Numbered from the stretch's first letter, positions 47,411-57,835 are shown. The stretch: 64,000 nucleotides of DNA from Sulfurirhabdus autotrophica (GCF_004346685.1 NZ_SMCO01000004.1:1-64000); one strand, 5' to 3'. Notes: generated from the letters alone by a model not told the origin. Program-made: numbers and translations.

Positions 47411-47830
47411 GTGTCGTTTGATTTTGGTTTGACTGAGGATGCCAGCCTCCTTTCCCTGTTTCTAAGCAGCTTTCTTGGTGCCACCTTATTGCCAGGTGGT
47501 TCTGAATTAGTCCTGTTTGGTGTATTAAAAATGCATCCCAATTTGTTTGCTTCTGCGTTGGTTGTGGCGACGATCGGTAACACGCTGGGCGGGATGAGCT
47601 CTTATTTAATCGGGAGAATATTGCCCGAAAGAAAACCGGGCAAAGGGCTGGCCTGGGTTCAGCAATATGGTGTGTTTGCGCTGCTGTTTGCCTGGGCACC
47701 AATCATTGGCGATGCATTGTGCGTGGCGGCTGGTTGGTTGCGGTTAAACGCATTGCAGGTTGTATTGTTAATGGCACTGGGCAAATTTGTGCGGTATTGG
47801 GTGGTGGCACAAACATCAAGTCTGTTTTAA
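47411..47830 (+). CDS. YqaA-family (SNARE-associated) small membrane protein
   Basis: 139-aa inner-membrane protein of the DedA/VTT superfamily, starting GTG at 47411. The pattern FLGATLLPGGSELVLFGVL ... ATIGNTLGGMSSYLIGRILP ... FAWAPIIGDALCVAAGWLR matches YqaA proteins. The charged residues of VTT are conserved (E in GGSELVL). It is likely a lipid transporter. It follows the DJ-1-like gene by 30 nt and ends the plus-strand run before the accessory island. Confidence 0.88.
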   Translation: MSFDFGLTEDASLLSLFLSSFLGATLLPGGSELVLFGVLKMHPNLFASALVVATIGNTLGGMSSYLIGRILPERKPGKGLAWVQQYGVFALLFAWAPIIGDALCVAAGWLRLNALQVVLLMALGKFVRYWVVAQTSSLF

Positions 47831-47997
47831 TGATTATTGTAATTATAAGTATTTGTAGTATTATAATTTTTGGAGATTTGTGCGATTTATCGCTTAATTG
47901 TGAAGCTGTCAAAATTTCACTTTAAATGATAAATTTCTCGCAGGATTTCAATAGCGAATTGGATAGCACTAGTGTCTAATGCAGCTTGCGAGTACTA
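47831..47997. other. AT-rich gap at the left edge of the accessory island
   Basis: No gene is seen. A 6-bp inverted repeat CTCGCA / TGCGAG spans 56 nt (about 47938-47993) just after the broken Sel1 gene, with CACTAGTG inside it. It does not have the inner arms or core boxes of an attC site. The AT content is higher than on either side. Confidence 0.4.
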
Positions 47998-48624
47998 TTA
48001 TTTTTCAAAAGATTTTCTGTTCTTCAAATAGAGTTCTTCAGCTTTATTCTTTTGTTCTTCGCTCATTTCTTTCAATACTTCGGAATATGTTTCCGAAAGC
48101 TGCTGAGGAGAGAAGGATCTTCCTCCCGCAAATTCACAACAAAAAAAGATGGCATATCCTTTTGTTTCATCAATTACGGCACGGATATTAAGGTAAGCTT
48201 GTTCAAGATTTTTCTCAATCCCTATGCCTTTTAAATAAATATTAGCGAGATTGTATTGAGCAATGCGTGCATCACTATTTTGATTTAAATAACCATTAGG
48301 GCCAACAGTTCCAACCATCTGACCCTCTGCCCAACCACCACTGGCTTTTTGAAGTGCTGCTTTTTGGTACCATTCAACGGCTTTTGGAATACTCTTTTCT
48401 ACACCCCAACCATTTTCATACATGATACCGAATCTTAGTTGTGCCCATGGTTTTCCGCTCTCTGCATGTGGTCTAGCTGTTTCAATTGCGTCTTTGTAGT
48501 GCCCACTCATCCATCCCATATCGGTAGTTCTTTATCCAATATTCGGATTGGGCCCAGCACACCCCGCCGTCGCAATTAATAATACTAAGTGGGCGAGAAC
48601 TTTTGTGATGTTATTTTTCCTCAT
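47998..48624 (-). pseudogene. Sel1-repeat lipoprotein interrupted by TAA after the signal peptide
   Basis: A GGGGA ribosome binding site and ATG at 48624 give a lipoprotein signal (NNITKVLAHLVLLIATAGC) followed by AGPNPNIG, then TAA at 48532-48534. The same frame continues for 178 codons without stops, as RTTDMGWMSGHYKDAIETA, one or two Sel1/TPR repeats (AQLRFGIMYENGWG; AQYNLANIYLKGIG) and a charged C-terminus. A GAA to TAA change would explain the break. The downstream piece alone (from 48519) would stay in the cytoplasm. The gene shares the strand and short spacing (48 nt) with the next lipoprotein. Confidence 0.78.
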
Positions 48625-48672
48625 GATATTCCCCACTCGCATGATTTTTAAAGTGCCATTTGTCCAACCGAA

Positions 48673-49137
48673 TTAATTGGTTTCCTTTGGTGTAGCATTG
48701 CGAAGTTTGTCAAACATCTCGCTAACCAGATTCTGGACAACTTCCTTGCTGTCACGAAAGCCGTGAAGAGCGGAGTCGCTCCAGTTACCTGCTACCAGAA
48801 GGTCTCCTGATTGCGCATCAAATAATCGAATTGAAACTGACTTTAAGTACATCACCAGATCCCATCTCCAAACGTCAGAATAGCTAACGATCGCATCAAC
48901 TTCGGTAGACTTTCGTGCGTCAGCTGGTAATGGAGCCTTAATAGTGAGGCCCTCTTTGGAAAGTGCAGACTGCAAATTTGTATTCATGTCAGATGAGTTG
49001 CCCTCCTGTAGCGCTTGGGCAACTATTTTTACCGGATGCGTTGGTGTGGCTTTTGCTAACATGACATCTTTCGTCGTAGCACAACCAAACAGTAAAAATG
49101 AAACTAATGCGGTGCTGAGAATTGTTGTTTTATTCAT
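48673..49137 (-). CDS. Small lipoprotein of unknown function
   Basis: 154-aa lipoprotein; the start is set at the ATG at 49137 (MNKTTILSTALVSFLLFGC), which gives a clean lipobox with Cys about residue 19. The longer frame adds 11 codons without a signal. The mature part is one alpha/beta domain (VDAIVSYSDVWRWDLVMYLKS, ISIRLFDAQSGDLLVAGNW-like, then EVVQNLVSEMFDKL). The pattern resembles small lipoproteins with a DUF4136-like fold, but I cannot assign it. It lies directly upstream of the broken Sel1 lipoprotein. Confidence 0.72.
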   Translation of the reverse strand: MNKTTILSTALVSFLLFGCATTKDVMLAKATPTHPVKIVAQALQEGNSSDMNTNLQSALSKEGLTIKAPLPADARKSTEVDAIVSYSDVWRWDLVMYLKSVSIRLFDAQSGDLLVAGNWSDSALHGFRDSKEVVQNLVSEMFDKLRNATPKETN

Positions 49138-49324
49138 TGTTTGTTTTTCCAATTGACGTAGAAAAGTCACTGCCTGTTTTAAAAAATGCTGGTTTAAACG
49201 TGCGGTTAATGTTTTTATGAAATATAGGCAGCTGGAGGGGTATTATGCCTTTGTTCTGAAATAACCGCTACGGGATATAGAATGAGAATTTAAAATTTAG
49301 AGGTAATTACTGAAAGTCTGCTTG

Positions 49325-49529
49325 ATGGGTGTAACCGACAAGATGTGGGATGCAATTACCACAGTCATCAAAATGAATGACAAGGTGGAGCGCATGGCAG
49401 CTTACCCAGCAGCAGCAGAAAATAGAGAGCCTGACAGAGCGGGTGATTCGCTTGGAAACGGCATTGGAAATAGGTTTGGCGCAGGCTGTCAGGACCAAAA
49501 CGTCACGCAGAATAGAACACAAAGATTAG
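49325..49529 (+). pseudogene. Small coiled-coil protein gene with a frameshift
   Basis: The ATG at 49325 opens MGVTDKMWDAITTVIKMNDKVERM; the frame then leaves coding sense. Shifting by one base near 49395 (one extra G in ATGG) restores QLTQQQQKIESLTERVIRLE, then TALEIGLAQ and a basic end, stopping at 49529. The repaired protein is about 68 aa with heptads typical of a coiled coil. It is either a real frameshift or a sequencing error; a reading without the shift gives an unlikely low-complexity tail. Confidence 0.7.
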
Positions 49530-49671
49530 GGTTTAAATCAACAGGCTGATAAATACATCGGTTTGTTCTAAATAACCCTCAAGGTAAGTAAGCCTTTCAT
49601 TCCCCTGTGGTTTGTGCGAAAAATCATCCAAATATGTTACTATTCGAATTTAGTATGCAGCTTTGAGCTTT

Positions 49672-52600
49672 ATGACCGCGCGCCTTCGAGAAATTCCCTA
49701 CAATTACACCTCATTTTCCGATCGGGAAATTGTCATCCGTTTACTGGGCGAGCAAGCCTGGGCTCTGCTGAATGAATTGCGCGGGGAGCGCAAGACGGGC
49801 CGTTCTGCACGCATGTTGTTTGAAGTGCTGGGTGATATTTGGGTCGTGTCCCGCAACCCGTATCTGGAAGATGATTTGCTGGCCAATCCCAAACGGTTGG
49901 CAGCGCTGGTAGAAGCTTTACGCCATCGCTTAAACGAGATTGATGCGCGCAGGCAAAACAATGAACTGGTTGCTCAATTACTTGGTGCTGCGCATAAGGC
50001 TGTCGATACCTTTGAAGCGGATTTCAATCAAACGGCTTCTTTGCGCAAGCAAATTTTGAAAAGACTTTTGCCTGTTACGCGCCGCGATAATATTCAGTTT
50101 GATGGATTAGCCCGTGTTTCTCATGTCACGGATGCAACCGACTGGCGTATTGAATATCCTTTTGTTGTACTCAACCCCGATACCGAGCAGGAAATAGCAT
50201 TGCTGGTGCAGGGCTGCATAGAGTTAGGGCTTACTATCATTCCTCGTGGTGGTGGTACAGGGTATACCGGGGGCGCGATTCCGCTCTCCAAAATGTCTGC
50301 TGTCATTAACACGGAAAAACTTGATACCTTGAGCGCTGTAGATGCGATTAAGTTGCCAGGCGTTTCTGAACCGGTTGCAACGATCCATTGTGGTGCGGGG
50401 GTGGTGACCAAACGCGTGATGGAAAAAGCGGAAGCGGCTGGCTATGTGTTTGCGGTAGACCCTACCTCGGCCGATGCGTCGTGTATTGGCGGCAACGTAT
50501 CCATGAACGCTGGCGGTAAAAAAGCCGTGTTGTGGGGAACGGCGCTAGATAATCTGGCATCCTGGCGCATGGTGACACCCGATGCCACATGGCTGGAAGT
50601 GATCCGGCTGGATCATAATCGGGGCAAAATTCACGATATCGCGCTAGCGCGTTTTCAGATTACTCGCTACGCAGCAGATGGAAAAAAGCAGCTGGGTGAA
50701 CCTGAAATGCTGGAAATCCCGGGCAACCGTTTCCGTAAAATTGGTTTAGGTAAAGATGTAACCGACAAATTTTTGTCCGGCTTACCTGGAATTCAAAAAG
50801 AAGGATGTGATGGCATTATCACGTCAGCACGCTTCATTTTGCACAAAATGCCAAAATTTACCCGCACTGTATGTCTGGAGTTTTTTGGCCAGGTAAGGGA
50901 TGCGGTACCGGCGATTGTAGAAATCAAAGATTACCTGGACGCTCACCCACATTCAATATTGGCTGGGTTGGAACATCTTGACGAGCGATACCTCAAGGCG
51001 GTTGGTTACGCCACTAAAGCGAATCGCGCCGAGCGCCCCAAAATGGTGCTGCTGGCCGATGTGGTGTCAGAAGATGAAAATGCCGTAGGTGAAGCGGCTT
51101 CGCAGATTGTGAAACTGGCTAATATTCGGGGTGGTGAAGGGTTTATCGCGGTCAGTCCAGATGCCCGCAAGAAATTCTGGCTGGACCGCGCACGGACTGC
51201 CGCGATAGCAGCCCATACCAACGCTTTCAAAATAAATGAAGACGTGGTGATCCCGCTGGATAAGCTGGCTGATTACTCTGATGGTATTGAGCGCATTAAC
51301 ATCGAGCTATCGATAAAAAACAAGCTCAAGTTGCTGCCGGCACTTCAAGCCTTTTTCCAGGGCACCCTTCCTTTGCAGCAGGACGATGAAAATGTCCCGT
51401 ACGAAGAATTATTGGGTGACCGCAGAGAGCGAGCACTTGCTTTGCTGGAAGCGGTTCAGGTGCGATGGTCGAATTTGTTGAATAACCTGGATTCACCTTG
51501 TGATGAATACCACCCGGATGGCAATCTGGTAAAACCTGGCTCAACGGTATTCCAAGTGTTGCAGGATCATAGCTTGCGCGTTTCCTGGAAACTGGAAGTG
51601 CGTAGCGAGCTTCAGCGGCTATTTAGCGGGCGAGAGTTTATGCCTGTGCTGGAAAGCTGTGATGCGATCCACAAGCAAGTGCTGAAAAGCCGAGTGTTTG
51701 TTGCGTTGCACATGCATGCCGGGGATGGCAATATACATACCAATATTCCGGTGAATTCCGATGATTACCCTATGCTGCAGGAAGCCAATCAGGCTGTAGT
51801 GCGAATCATGCATCTGGCGAAAGACTTGGGTGGTGTGATTTCCGGTGAGCACGGCATCGGCATTACCAAGTTGGAGTTCCTCGATCCTGAGCAAATTGAG
51901 ACTTTTGCTGCTTATAAACGGGAAGTGGATCCGGAAGGCCGTTTCAACCGCGGTAAGTTGTTGCCAGGGGGTGATTTAAGAAACGCTTATACCCCCAGTT
52001 TCAGTTTGCTGGAGGCGGAATCGCTCATTATGGAGCAAAGTGAAATTGGCGAAATTGCTGATTCCATCAAGGATTGTCTGCGTTGCGGCAAGTGTAAACC
52101 AGTGTGCAACACGCACATTCCCCGCGCCAATCTGCTCTATAGCCCGCGCAATAAAATTCTTGGCACCAGTTTGTTAATCGAAGCATTTTTGTATGAAGAG
52201 CAGACCCGGCGGGGCGTGTCCTTTAAACATTTTGATGAATTTGGCGATGTTGCCGATCATTGCACGATTTGCCACAAATGCCTGAACCCTTGCCCGGTAA
52301 ATATTGATTTTGGTGATGTGTCCATTGCCATGCGTAATTTCTTGCGCAAGCGCGGTAAGAAGAAATTTAACCCAGGCAGTTTTGCGTCCATGATGTTCCT
52401 CAACGCGACCGATCCGACCACGATCAAAATGACGCGTAAGGTCATGATAGAATGGGGATACAAGGCGCAACGCATTGGTTATCAGGTTGCAAAAAAATTG
52501 GGTTTGGCCAAAGCACAAACTCAGCATCCGCCGGCCACGCTGGGTAAGGCAAAGATTGTGCCGCAGGTGATTCATTTCATAAACAAGCCGATGCCGGGCG

Positions 52601-53478
52601 GACTGCCCAAGAAAACCTCGCGCGCATTGATGGGGTTGGAAGATAGCACCATTGTGCCGGTGATTCGTGATCCTCAAAAAGTGAACGAGGATTCCGATGC
52701 GGTGTTTTATTTCCCCGGCTGCGGATCGGAACGGCTGTTTAGTCAGGTAGGGCTTGCTACGCAGGCAATGCTGTACGAAATCGGTACGCAAACCGTATTG
52801 CCACCTGGCTATCTGTGCTGCGGCTATCCGCAGACGGCAACGGGCAACAAGGATAAAGGTGATGAGATCACCACGGACAACCGCGTATTGTTCCACCGTG
52901 TGGCGAACACTCTGAATTATCTGGATATCAAAACGGTGATTGTGTCCTGCGGAACCTGCATGGACCAACTAATGAAATATCAGTTTGACAAGATTTTCCC
53001 AGGTTGTCGTTTACTGGATATCCACGAATATCTCATGGAAAAAGGCATCAAGCTTGAGGGGGCCAAGGGCGTGCGCTACATGTATCATGACCCATGCCAC
53101 ACCCCGATGAAAGTATACAATCCCATGAAAGTGGTTAACGCACTCATGGGTGAAGAGGTGAAACTATCCGAGCGCTGCTGTGGCGAATCTGGCACATTGG
53201 CGGTATCGCGTCCGGATATTTCTACACAGATACGCTCGCGAAAACTGGAAGAAATCCAGACTGTATCTGCTGAAATACGTCAGGGTCAGGAGACTGAAAT
53301 TAAAATGCTGACATCCTGCCCCTCTTGTCTTCAGGGACTTTCCCGGTATAGTGATGATACGGCTATAGAAGCGGATTATATTGTTGTTGAAATGGCAAAG
53401 CATTTGCTGGGCAAAAGCTGGATGGAAGATTATCTGGCCAAGGCCGCAAATGGGGGGATTGAGCGAGTATTGTTATAA
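49672..53478 (+). CDS. DUF3683 FAD-linked oxidase fused to a 4Fe-4S/CCG-domain reductase (lactate/glycolate dehydrogenase-like)
   Basis: Giant fused oxidoreductase of 1268 aa. DUF3683 is at the N-terminus (residues 1-130). An FAD-binding PCMH-type domain follows with [17 protein letters not shown], then an FAD-oxidase C-terminal domain containing [16 protein letters not shown] and [15 protein letters not shown]. Two 4Fe-4S motifs ([11 protein letters not shown] and [12 protein letters not shown]) and a GlcF-like part with CCG motifs ([34 protein letters not shown]) complete it. It probably oxidises a 2-hydroxy acid such as D-lactate or glycolate and passes electrons to quinone. The start is set at the ATG at 49672 ([12 protein letters not shown]). 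Confidence 0.92.
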   Translation: MTARLREIPYNYTSFSDREIVIRLLGEQAWALLNELRGERKTGRSARMLFEVLGDIWVVSRNPYLEDDLLANPKRLAALVEALRHRLNEIDARRQNNELVAQLLGAAHKAVDTFEADFNQTASLRKQILKRLLPVTRRDNIQFDGLARVSHVTDATDWRIEYPFVVLNPDTEQEIALLVQGCIELGLTIIPRGGGTGYTGGAIPLSKMSAVINTEKLDTLSAVDAIKLPGVSEPVATIHCGAGVVTKRVMEKAEAAGYVFAVDPTSADASCIGGNVSMNAGGKKAVLWGTALDNLASWRMVTPDATWLEVIRLDHNRGKIHDIALARFQITRYAADGKKQLGEPEMLEIPGNRFRKIGLGKDVTDKFLSGLPGIQKEGCDGIITSARFILHKMPKFTRTVCLEFFGQVRDAVPAIVEIKDYLDAHPHSILAGLEHLDERYLKAVGYATKANRAERPKMVLLADVVSEDENAVGEAASQIVKLANIRGGEGFIAVSPDARKKFWLDRARTAAIAAHTNAFKINEDVVIPLDKLADYSDGIERINIELSIKNKLKLLPALQAFFQGTLPLQQDDENVPYEELLGDRRERALALLEAVQVRWSNLLNNLDSPCDEYHPDGNLVKPGSTVFQVLQDHSLRVSWKLEVRSELQRLFSGREFMPVLESCDAIHKQVLKSRVFVALHMHAGDGNIHTNIPVNSDDYPMLQEANQAVVRIMHLAKDLGGVISGEHGIGITKLEFLDPEQIETFAAYKREVDPEGRFNRGKLLPGGDLRNAYTPSFSLLEAESLIMEQSEIGEIADSIKDCLRCGKCKPVCNTHIPRANLLYSPRNKILGTSLLIEAFLYEEQTRRGVSFKHFDEFGDVADHCTICHKCLNPCPVNIDFGDVSIAMRNFLRKRGKKKFNPGSFASMMFLNATDPTTIKMTRKVMIEWGYKAQRIGYQVAKKLGLAKAQTQHPPATLGKAKIVPQVIHFINKPMPGGLPKKTSRALMGLEDSTIVPVIRDPQKVNEDSDAVFYFPGCGSERLFSQVGLATQAMLYEIGTQTVLPPGYLCCGYPQTATGNKDKGDEITTDNRVLFHRVANTLNYLDIKTVIVSCGTCMDQLMKYQFDKIFPGCRLLDIHEYLMEKGIKLEGAKGVRYMYHDPCHTPMKVYNPMKVVNALMGEEVKLSERCCGESGTLAVSRPDISTQIRSRKLEEIQTVSAEIRQGQETEIKMLTSCPSCLQGLSRYSDDTAIEADYIVVEMAKHLLGKSWMEDYLAKAANGGIERVLL

Positions 53479-53555
53479 ATTAAAATTGCGGCCGAAGTCG
53501 CTGCGATGGCTGGATATGAAGTCAATTTAATTATCCAATTTTGCGGAAGCTGGTA

Positions 53556-53963
53556 ATGACCTGCGAACTGTGCGATCAAAGCAGTGGCGAACTGCTGTGG
53601 CAAGATGAATTATGCCGGGTAATTTGGGTAAATGATCCGGATTACCCAGGGTTTTGCCGCGTCATATGGAAAGCCCACGTGAAGGAAATGACAGATCTGC
53701 CCCCTCAGGCTCGCGTTCACCTGATGTCGGTCGTATTTGCAGTAGAGCAAGCCATACGGGAGGTGTTAACGCCTGATAAAATCAATCTGGCCAGTTTGGG
53801 CAATGTGGTCCCACATTTACATTGGCACGTAATCCCCCGATTCAACACAGACCGGCATTTCCCTAATCCAATCTGGGGAACGCCGATGCGTGAACCCCTT
53901 TCAGTTGTGACGGAAAATCTCAAGCAGAAGCTGCAAAATAAAATTCACCAAATTTGTGTGTGA
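53556..53963 (+). CDS. HIT-family hydrolase
   Basis: 135-aa histidine-triad protein; the start is set at the ATG at 53556 (MTCELCDQ), with GGAAGC upstream. The triad HLHWHVIPRF sits near residues 86-95. A CELC motif near the start may bind zinc, as in many proteobacterial HIT proteins. Members hydrolyse nucleotidyl phosphoramidates or dinucleoside polyphosphates. It starts about 80 nt after the large oxidoreductase and 24 nt before the next gene. Confidence 0.92.
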   Translation: MTCELCDQSSGELLWQDELCRVIWVNDPDYPGFCRVIWKAHVKEMTDLPPQARVHLMSVVFAVEQAIREVLTPDKINLASLGNVVPHLHWHVIPRFNTDRHFPNPIWGTPMREPLSVVTENLKQKLQNKIHQICV

Positions 53964-53987
53964 TAACGTTAACCATGGAACCTGCCA

Positions 53988-55583
53988 ATGGATGATGGAA
54001 TAAGCCTCAAGATAAAAGATGCCAAAGCCTGTAAGCAATGGCTGGCATCCCTGCCTCTTACCAATGTATCTATAGCTCATAAAGAAATATCAAATCAACT
54101 GACACAATTAAACCAGTTCACGCTGACACCGTTAGAACGGCTGAAGATAAACGAGCAATTACGTGAACCCGTGGCGTTCTTGCAAGGTGAGCTGGCTAAA
54201 AAATACGCGGGCAAACCCATTCCTTTTGGTGATGCTGAACGTAGCGCATGGAATCAAGCTATTGCCTTGTGGCAGATCATGGGTGAAGCCTATCAGTTGT
54301 GCTTGCAAGGATGTCTGGAAGGGGATGCAGAGGTTTCTGAACATGTTGCACTGATTGTTCATCGTTGCTTGCGTTTCAACGGCTGGATTATGCTGGAGCA
54401 TTATCGTGCCCACCGACAGACTGAGGCCGTGTTGTGGTACCAGGTACACACGCTTTATGCTTACGCAGAAGAGAATAAATTTGCAGGCAAGGCGGTAAAA
54501 GACAGCCTGAACCAAATGTCAGATGCCAGCAGCTGCACTGCAATGTATGTTCAGATCCTGCTCACCAGTCTGGCAAATCCCTATCAGCTATCCGCCAGGC
54601 AGCTTTTGTTGCTGGATCGTTGGCTGGATAAATGGGGATTGCGTGTGCCACTTGTCATGTCTAACCCATCCCAAGCTGGTTTTCCCTCGGTAGTCGTAGA
54701 TATTGAAAGTTCGGCACCGCCTATGATGGGTAATCCAGAGTTTCAGATTAAATCACCACGTTATCTGGAAACCACTCGGTTAGCAGAAGGTTTGCGCAAA
54801 AGAATCAAATTTTTGCGTAAAGGTGGAGCACCTGAAGAGTTGGACGTAGGAGAAGCATGTATCCAGCCGGCTTGTGAAGCCTTTCTGATGACATTGTACA
54901 GGGAGTGGTGCGAAGCGCCGACTAACCGTAATTTTGAACGAAATGTTTCGCGAGCAATGGCTCAGGTTTGTCTGGGTATGGCAGCTATGCATTTTTTTAT
55001 TAACGATGAAAAACAGCTGGAACACCCTAAAAAACCTGCCAGTATAGGGTATCAGGAAACTCAGGAACTGCAGCTGTTTGGGCGAATCATGGAACGAAAC
55101 GATGATCGTCCAAGTTCGGCTCAACTCGGTTTTTCACTGGAAACCTGGAGTATTCAGGATGAAAGTGCGCTGGGTTTCGGTCTTAAACGTCAGGAGAATG
55201 GCAAATATCAGGTCAGCCATAATCAACTGGTAGCGCTGCGGCCTGATGACTGCAAACAGTTTGTGTTAGGTGTCGTACGCTGGCTCAGCCATACCTTGAC
55301 GGGCGAATTGCAGTTGGGTATCAGGACATTGCCAGGCGTTCCAGTGGCTATTGGTGTTAAGCCAGTCGTGCTAAATCAATCAGCTCAGAATGAATTTGTA
55401 CCTGTTTTGCGTTTACCGGAAGTGCCCGCGTTGCAAAGCAAAGAGAGTTTAATTATTCCGCTGGGGTGGTTTCAACCGGGGAAATTGCTGGAAGTGCTGT
55501 CCCAACCAAAGCAAACCTATAAGCTACAAAGTCTATTGGAGAAAGGGTGTGATTTCGAGCGGGTCAGTTTTATTATTGTGTAA
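53988..55583 (+). CDS. Conserved betaproteobacterial protein with a PilZ-like C-terminal region
   Basis: 531 aa, soluble, no signal peptide. Most of it is predicted helical (ALWQIMGEAYQLCLQGCLEG, CLRFNGWIMLEHYRAHRQTE). Near residues 385-400 the strand-rich segment LETWSIQDESALGFGLKRQ resembles the W-x-(V/I)-x-(D/N)-E-S-x-x-G-x-G pattern of PilZ-type domains, followed by LVALRPDDCKQFVLGVVRWL. I judge a c-di-GMP role possible but unproven, because the RxxxR arginines are not obvious. Its neighbours are HIT upstream and phoR, convergent, downstream. Confidence 0.65.
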   Translation: MDDGISLKIKDAKACKQWLASLPLTNVSIAHKEISNQLTQLNQFTLTPLERLKINEQLREPVAFLQGELAKKYAGKPIPFGDAERSAWNQAIALWQIMGEAYQLCLQGCLEGDAEVSEHVALIVHRCLRFNGWIMLEHYRAHRQTEAVLWYQVHTLYAYAEENKFAGKAVKDSLNQMSDASSCTAMYVQILLTSLANPYQLSARQLLLLDRWLDKWGLRVPLVMSNPSQAGFPSVVVDIESSAPPMMGNPEFQIKSPRYLETTRLAEGLRKRIKFLRKGGAPEELDVGEACIQPACEAFLMTLYREWCEAPTNRNFERNVSRAMAQVCLGMAAMHFFINDEKQLEHPKKPASIGYQETQELQLFGRIMERNDDRPSSAQLGFSLETWSIQDESALGFGLKRQENGKYQVSHNQLVALRPDDCKQFVLGVVRWLSHTLTGELQLGIRTLPGVPVAIGVKPVVLNQSAQNEFVPVLRLPEVPALQSKESLIIPLGWFQPGKLLEVLSQPKQTYKLQSLLEKGCDFERVSFIIV

Positions 55584-55635
55584 AAACCCGGGTAGTAGCA
55601 GGTATTGGAATCAACAACATTGACATAAATGCTGC

Positions 55636-56964
55636 CTATCCAGCAATTTCATCAGAGATCAATGCGCTGGATTTGATGATGCGATTAGCGGGAAAACAGG
55701 CGCTGAAAGTACTACCCTTCCCCACTTCACTCGTTACCTCCAGTTTGCCTTGATGGCGCGACAAAACATGTTTTACGATGGCCAAGCCCAATCCAGTACC
55801 CCCCGTTTCGCGTGAGCGACTGCGGTCAACTCGATAAAAGCGTTCAGTGAGCCGGGGTATATGTTGGGGGCTGATACCCTCCCCTGTATCCTGAACGCTG
55901 AAGATGGCTTCGTCACCTTTTTGCGCCCAGCGCAGTGTGATATTGCCACCTTCATGGGTATAGCGCACTGCATTACTGATGAGATTGCCAAATGCGCTTC
56001 GCAGCTCATGCTCATTTCCGCGCAGCCAGCAATCTGAGTCCAGGGTCAGGCTGATTTTGTGCTGACCACCACTCAGGGATGCAGCCTCATCACATAATTT
56101 TTCGACAAGAGCAGGGATATTAACAGGATCTTCTGTCAGCACATTCTGCTCGCTTTCAAGCCGGGAAAGCGTGAGCAAATCTTCAACCAGATGCTGCATC
56201 CGATGGGTTTGATCCAGCATAAGTTGCATGTGTTGTCGGGTTTGCTTCTTATCAAGGTGCTCCATATCCAGCAGTGTTTCCAGGAAGCCACCTACTACAG
56301 TCAGCGGGGTACGCATTTCATGGGAAACGTTCGCTACAAAGTCGCGTCTTATGGTTTCAGTTTGTTCTAGCAGTGTTATATCACGGCTGATAAGTAATTT
56401 TTGTTTGTCACCATAAGGTACTAGCTGGATCGAAAGCGTCACACCTTGATTGCGGGTGGAGACCAGTTTAAGCGGTTCATTGTAATTATGGGCACTCAGA
56501 TAATCGGCAAACTGCGACTGTCGTAACAGGTAAGAAATATGTTGGCCATGATCTCGCTCATTGTCCAGGCCGAAGTGGGTTTCAGCCATGAAATTACACC
56601 ATTCAATTTTATCGGCATCCCCAAGAATAATGATGCCATCCGGCATGGCTTTTGCCGCATTCTGTAGGCGTAAGACGGCAGATTTTAATTCTTGCTTGGT
56701 GCGTTTATGCTTTTGCACCACTTTGTAAAGTGAAGCAAAAGAATGCTCCCAAATGCCAGAACCGTGAGGTACGTTATTGGGAGAAGCTTTGAATAGCCAA
56801 TTATCAAGTTCTTGAAGATTGCGTAAATGAAAAAATAATATTAGCAGTAGGGAGAAGCTGAACAGGATGAGTGCCACGACGGCGCTGAATATCGCCCAAA
56901 CTACCAGCGAAGAAAAGGTCAGAAAGCCCAGGGTGGTGAGCGGACGCAACCAGAAATCAGACAC
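55636..56964 (-). CDS. phoR: Phosphate regulon sensor histidine kinase PhoR
   Basis: Inner-membrane sensor that phosphorylates PhoB when phosphate is low. Two N-terminal hydrophobic helices (about residues 12-45) are followed by a charged linker, a PAS domain (AMPDGIIILGDADKIEWCN), the HisKA box FVANVSHEMRTPLTVVGGF with His 215, and the HATPase domain (FGNLISNAVRYTHEGG, FSVQDTGEGIS, RETGGTGLGLAIVKHVLSRH). Length 442 aa. phoB lies 63 nt upstream on the same strand; no pst or phoU gene is in the window, so signal transfer from PstSCAB must come from elsewhere. Confidence 0.95.
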   Translation of the reverse strand: MSDFWLRPLTTLGFLTFSSLVVWAIFSAVVALILFSFSLLLILFFHLRNLQELDNWLFKASPNNVPHGSGIWEHSFASLYKVVQKHKRTKQELKSAVLRLQNAAKAMPDGIIILGDADKIEWCNFMAETHFGLDNERDHGQHISYLLRQSQFADYLSAHNYNEPLKLVSTRNQGVTLSIQLVPYGDKQKLLISRDITLLEQTETIRRDFVANVSHEMRTPLTVVGGFLETLLDMEHLDKKQTRQHMQLMLDQTHRMQHLVEDLLTLSRLESEQNVLTEDPVNIPALVEKLCDEAASLSGGQHKISLTLDSDCWLRGNEHELRSAFGNLISNAVRYTHEGGNITLRWAQKGDEAIFSVQDTGEGISPQHIPRLTERFYRVDRSRSRETGGTGLGLAIVKHVLSRHQGKLEVTSEVGKGSTFSACFPANRIIKSSALISDEIAG

Positions 56965-57027
56965 GTATGAGTATCCTGCCCATTTAAAACGTCTATTATG
57001 GCATAAAGTTTGGTGAGTTACCGCAGG

Positions 57028-57717
57028 TTAAGGATTGCCCGATAATCGGTAGCCCGCACCCCTGACTGTTTGAATAAGATAATCATGTTTGGTTGGTTCC
57101 AAAGCAGAGCGAAGTCTGCGAATATGTACATCTACGGTACGTTCTTCCACAAAGACATGATCACCCCACACTTGGTCAAGCAATTGCGAACGAGAGTAAA
57201 CGCGCTCCGGGTGGGTAATTAAATAATGCAACAGGCGAAATTCAGTGGGCCCTAATTCTAGTTGCGTGTTATTGCCGGTAACGCGATGGCTACCAGGATC
57301 GAGGCGTAACCCGTGGACCTCTACCGGATCCTCTGTCATCTGGGGGGCACGGCGACGCAATACAGCCTTGATGCGGGCGATTAATTCCCGGGGTGAAAAT
57401 GGTTTTGTAATGTAGTCATCCGCTCCTACATCCAGGCCAACTAATTTGTCCTGCTCTTCACCGCGCGCTGTCAGCATGATAATAGGGACCGCGCTGGTGC
57501 GGCTATCGGACCGAATTTTTTTAGCCAATTCAATGCCGCTCATCCCGGGAAGCATCCAGTCCAGCAAAATCAGATCAGGCAGTGTTTCGCGTATTGAAGT
57601 AAGTGCACGCTCTGCGTTTAGCGCACTAATTACTGTATGTCCTGCCTGATTCAGGTTGAATTTTATTAATTCCTGAATGCCTGGTTCGTCTTCTACCAGG
57701 AGAATAGTTGCTGACAT
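57028..57717 (-). CDS. phoB: Phosphate regulon response regulator PhoB
   Basis: 229-aa OmpR/PhoB-type regulator. The receiver domain has the acidic pocket LLVEDE, phosphoacceptor Asp 53 in LLDWMLPGMSG, and LTARGEEQDKLVGLDVGADDYITKPFSPREL. The winged-helix domain carries LELGPTEFRLLHYLITHPERVYSRSQLLDQVWG and VDVHIRRLRSALEPTKHDYLIQTVRGAGYRL (landmarks, residues 155-225). A candidate Pho box lies about 100 nt upstream (57818-57835), so it is probably autoregulated. Confidence 0.96.
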   Translation of the reverse strand: MSATILLVEDEPGIQELIKFNLNQAGHTVISALNAERALTSIRETLPDLILLDWMLPGMSGIELAKKIRSDSRTSAVPIIMLTARGEEQDKLVGLDVGADDYITKPFSPRELIARIKAVLRRRAPQMTEDPVEVHGLRLDPGSHRVTGNNTQLELGPTEFRLLHYLITHPERVYSRSQLLDQVWGDHVFVEERTVDVHIRRLRSALEPTKHDYLIQTVRGAGYRLSGNP

Positions 57718-57817
57718 GATTAACCCCTAAAATAAGCCGTAATCTGATCCAAAATAAATTCCGCAGGTATCTTCACGTTTCTCCTGCTCATAATACTGTG
57801 TTCTCTGGAAGCATAAT

Positions 57818-57835
57818 ATGTCATTAATATTACAG
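57818..57835 (-). promoter_or_regulatory. Candidate Pho box upstream of phoB
   Basis: On the minus strand CTGTAAT-ATTA-ATGACAT has the two 7-nt PhoB half-sites (consensus CTGTCAT) spaced by 4 nt; 6 of 7 and 5 of 7 positions match. It sits about 100 nt before the phoB ATG, as expected for positive autoregulation. A TATTAT sequence about 20 nt downstream could be the -10. This is a weak match, so confidence is moderate. Confidence 0.45.

Noticed and set aside
47998-49137. Possible second cassette cluster around the Sel1 and lipoprotein genes
   Set aside because: I looked for attC-like boxes after both genes and found none; the 48-nt and 60-nt gaps lack inner arms and GTTRRRY cores.
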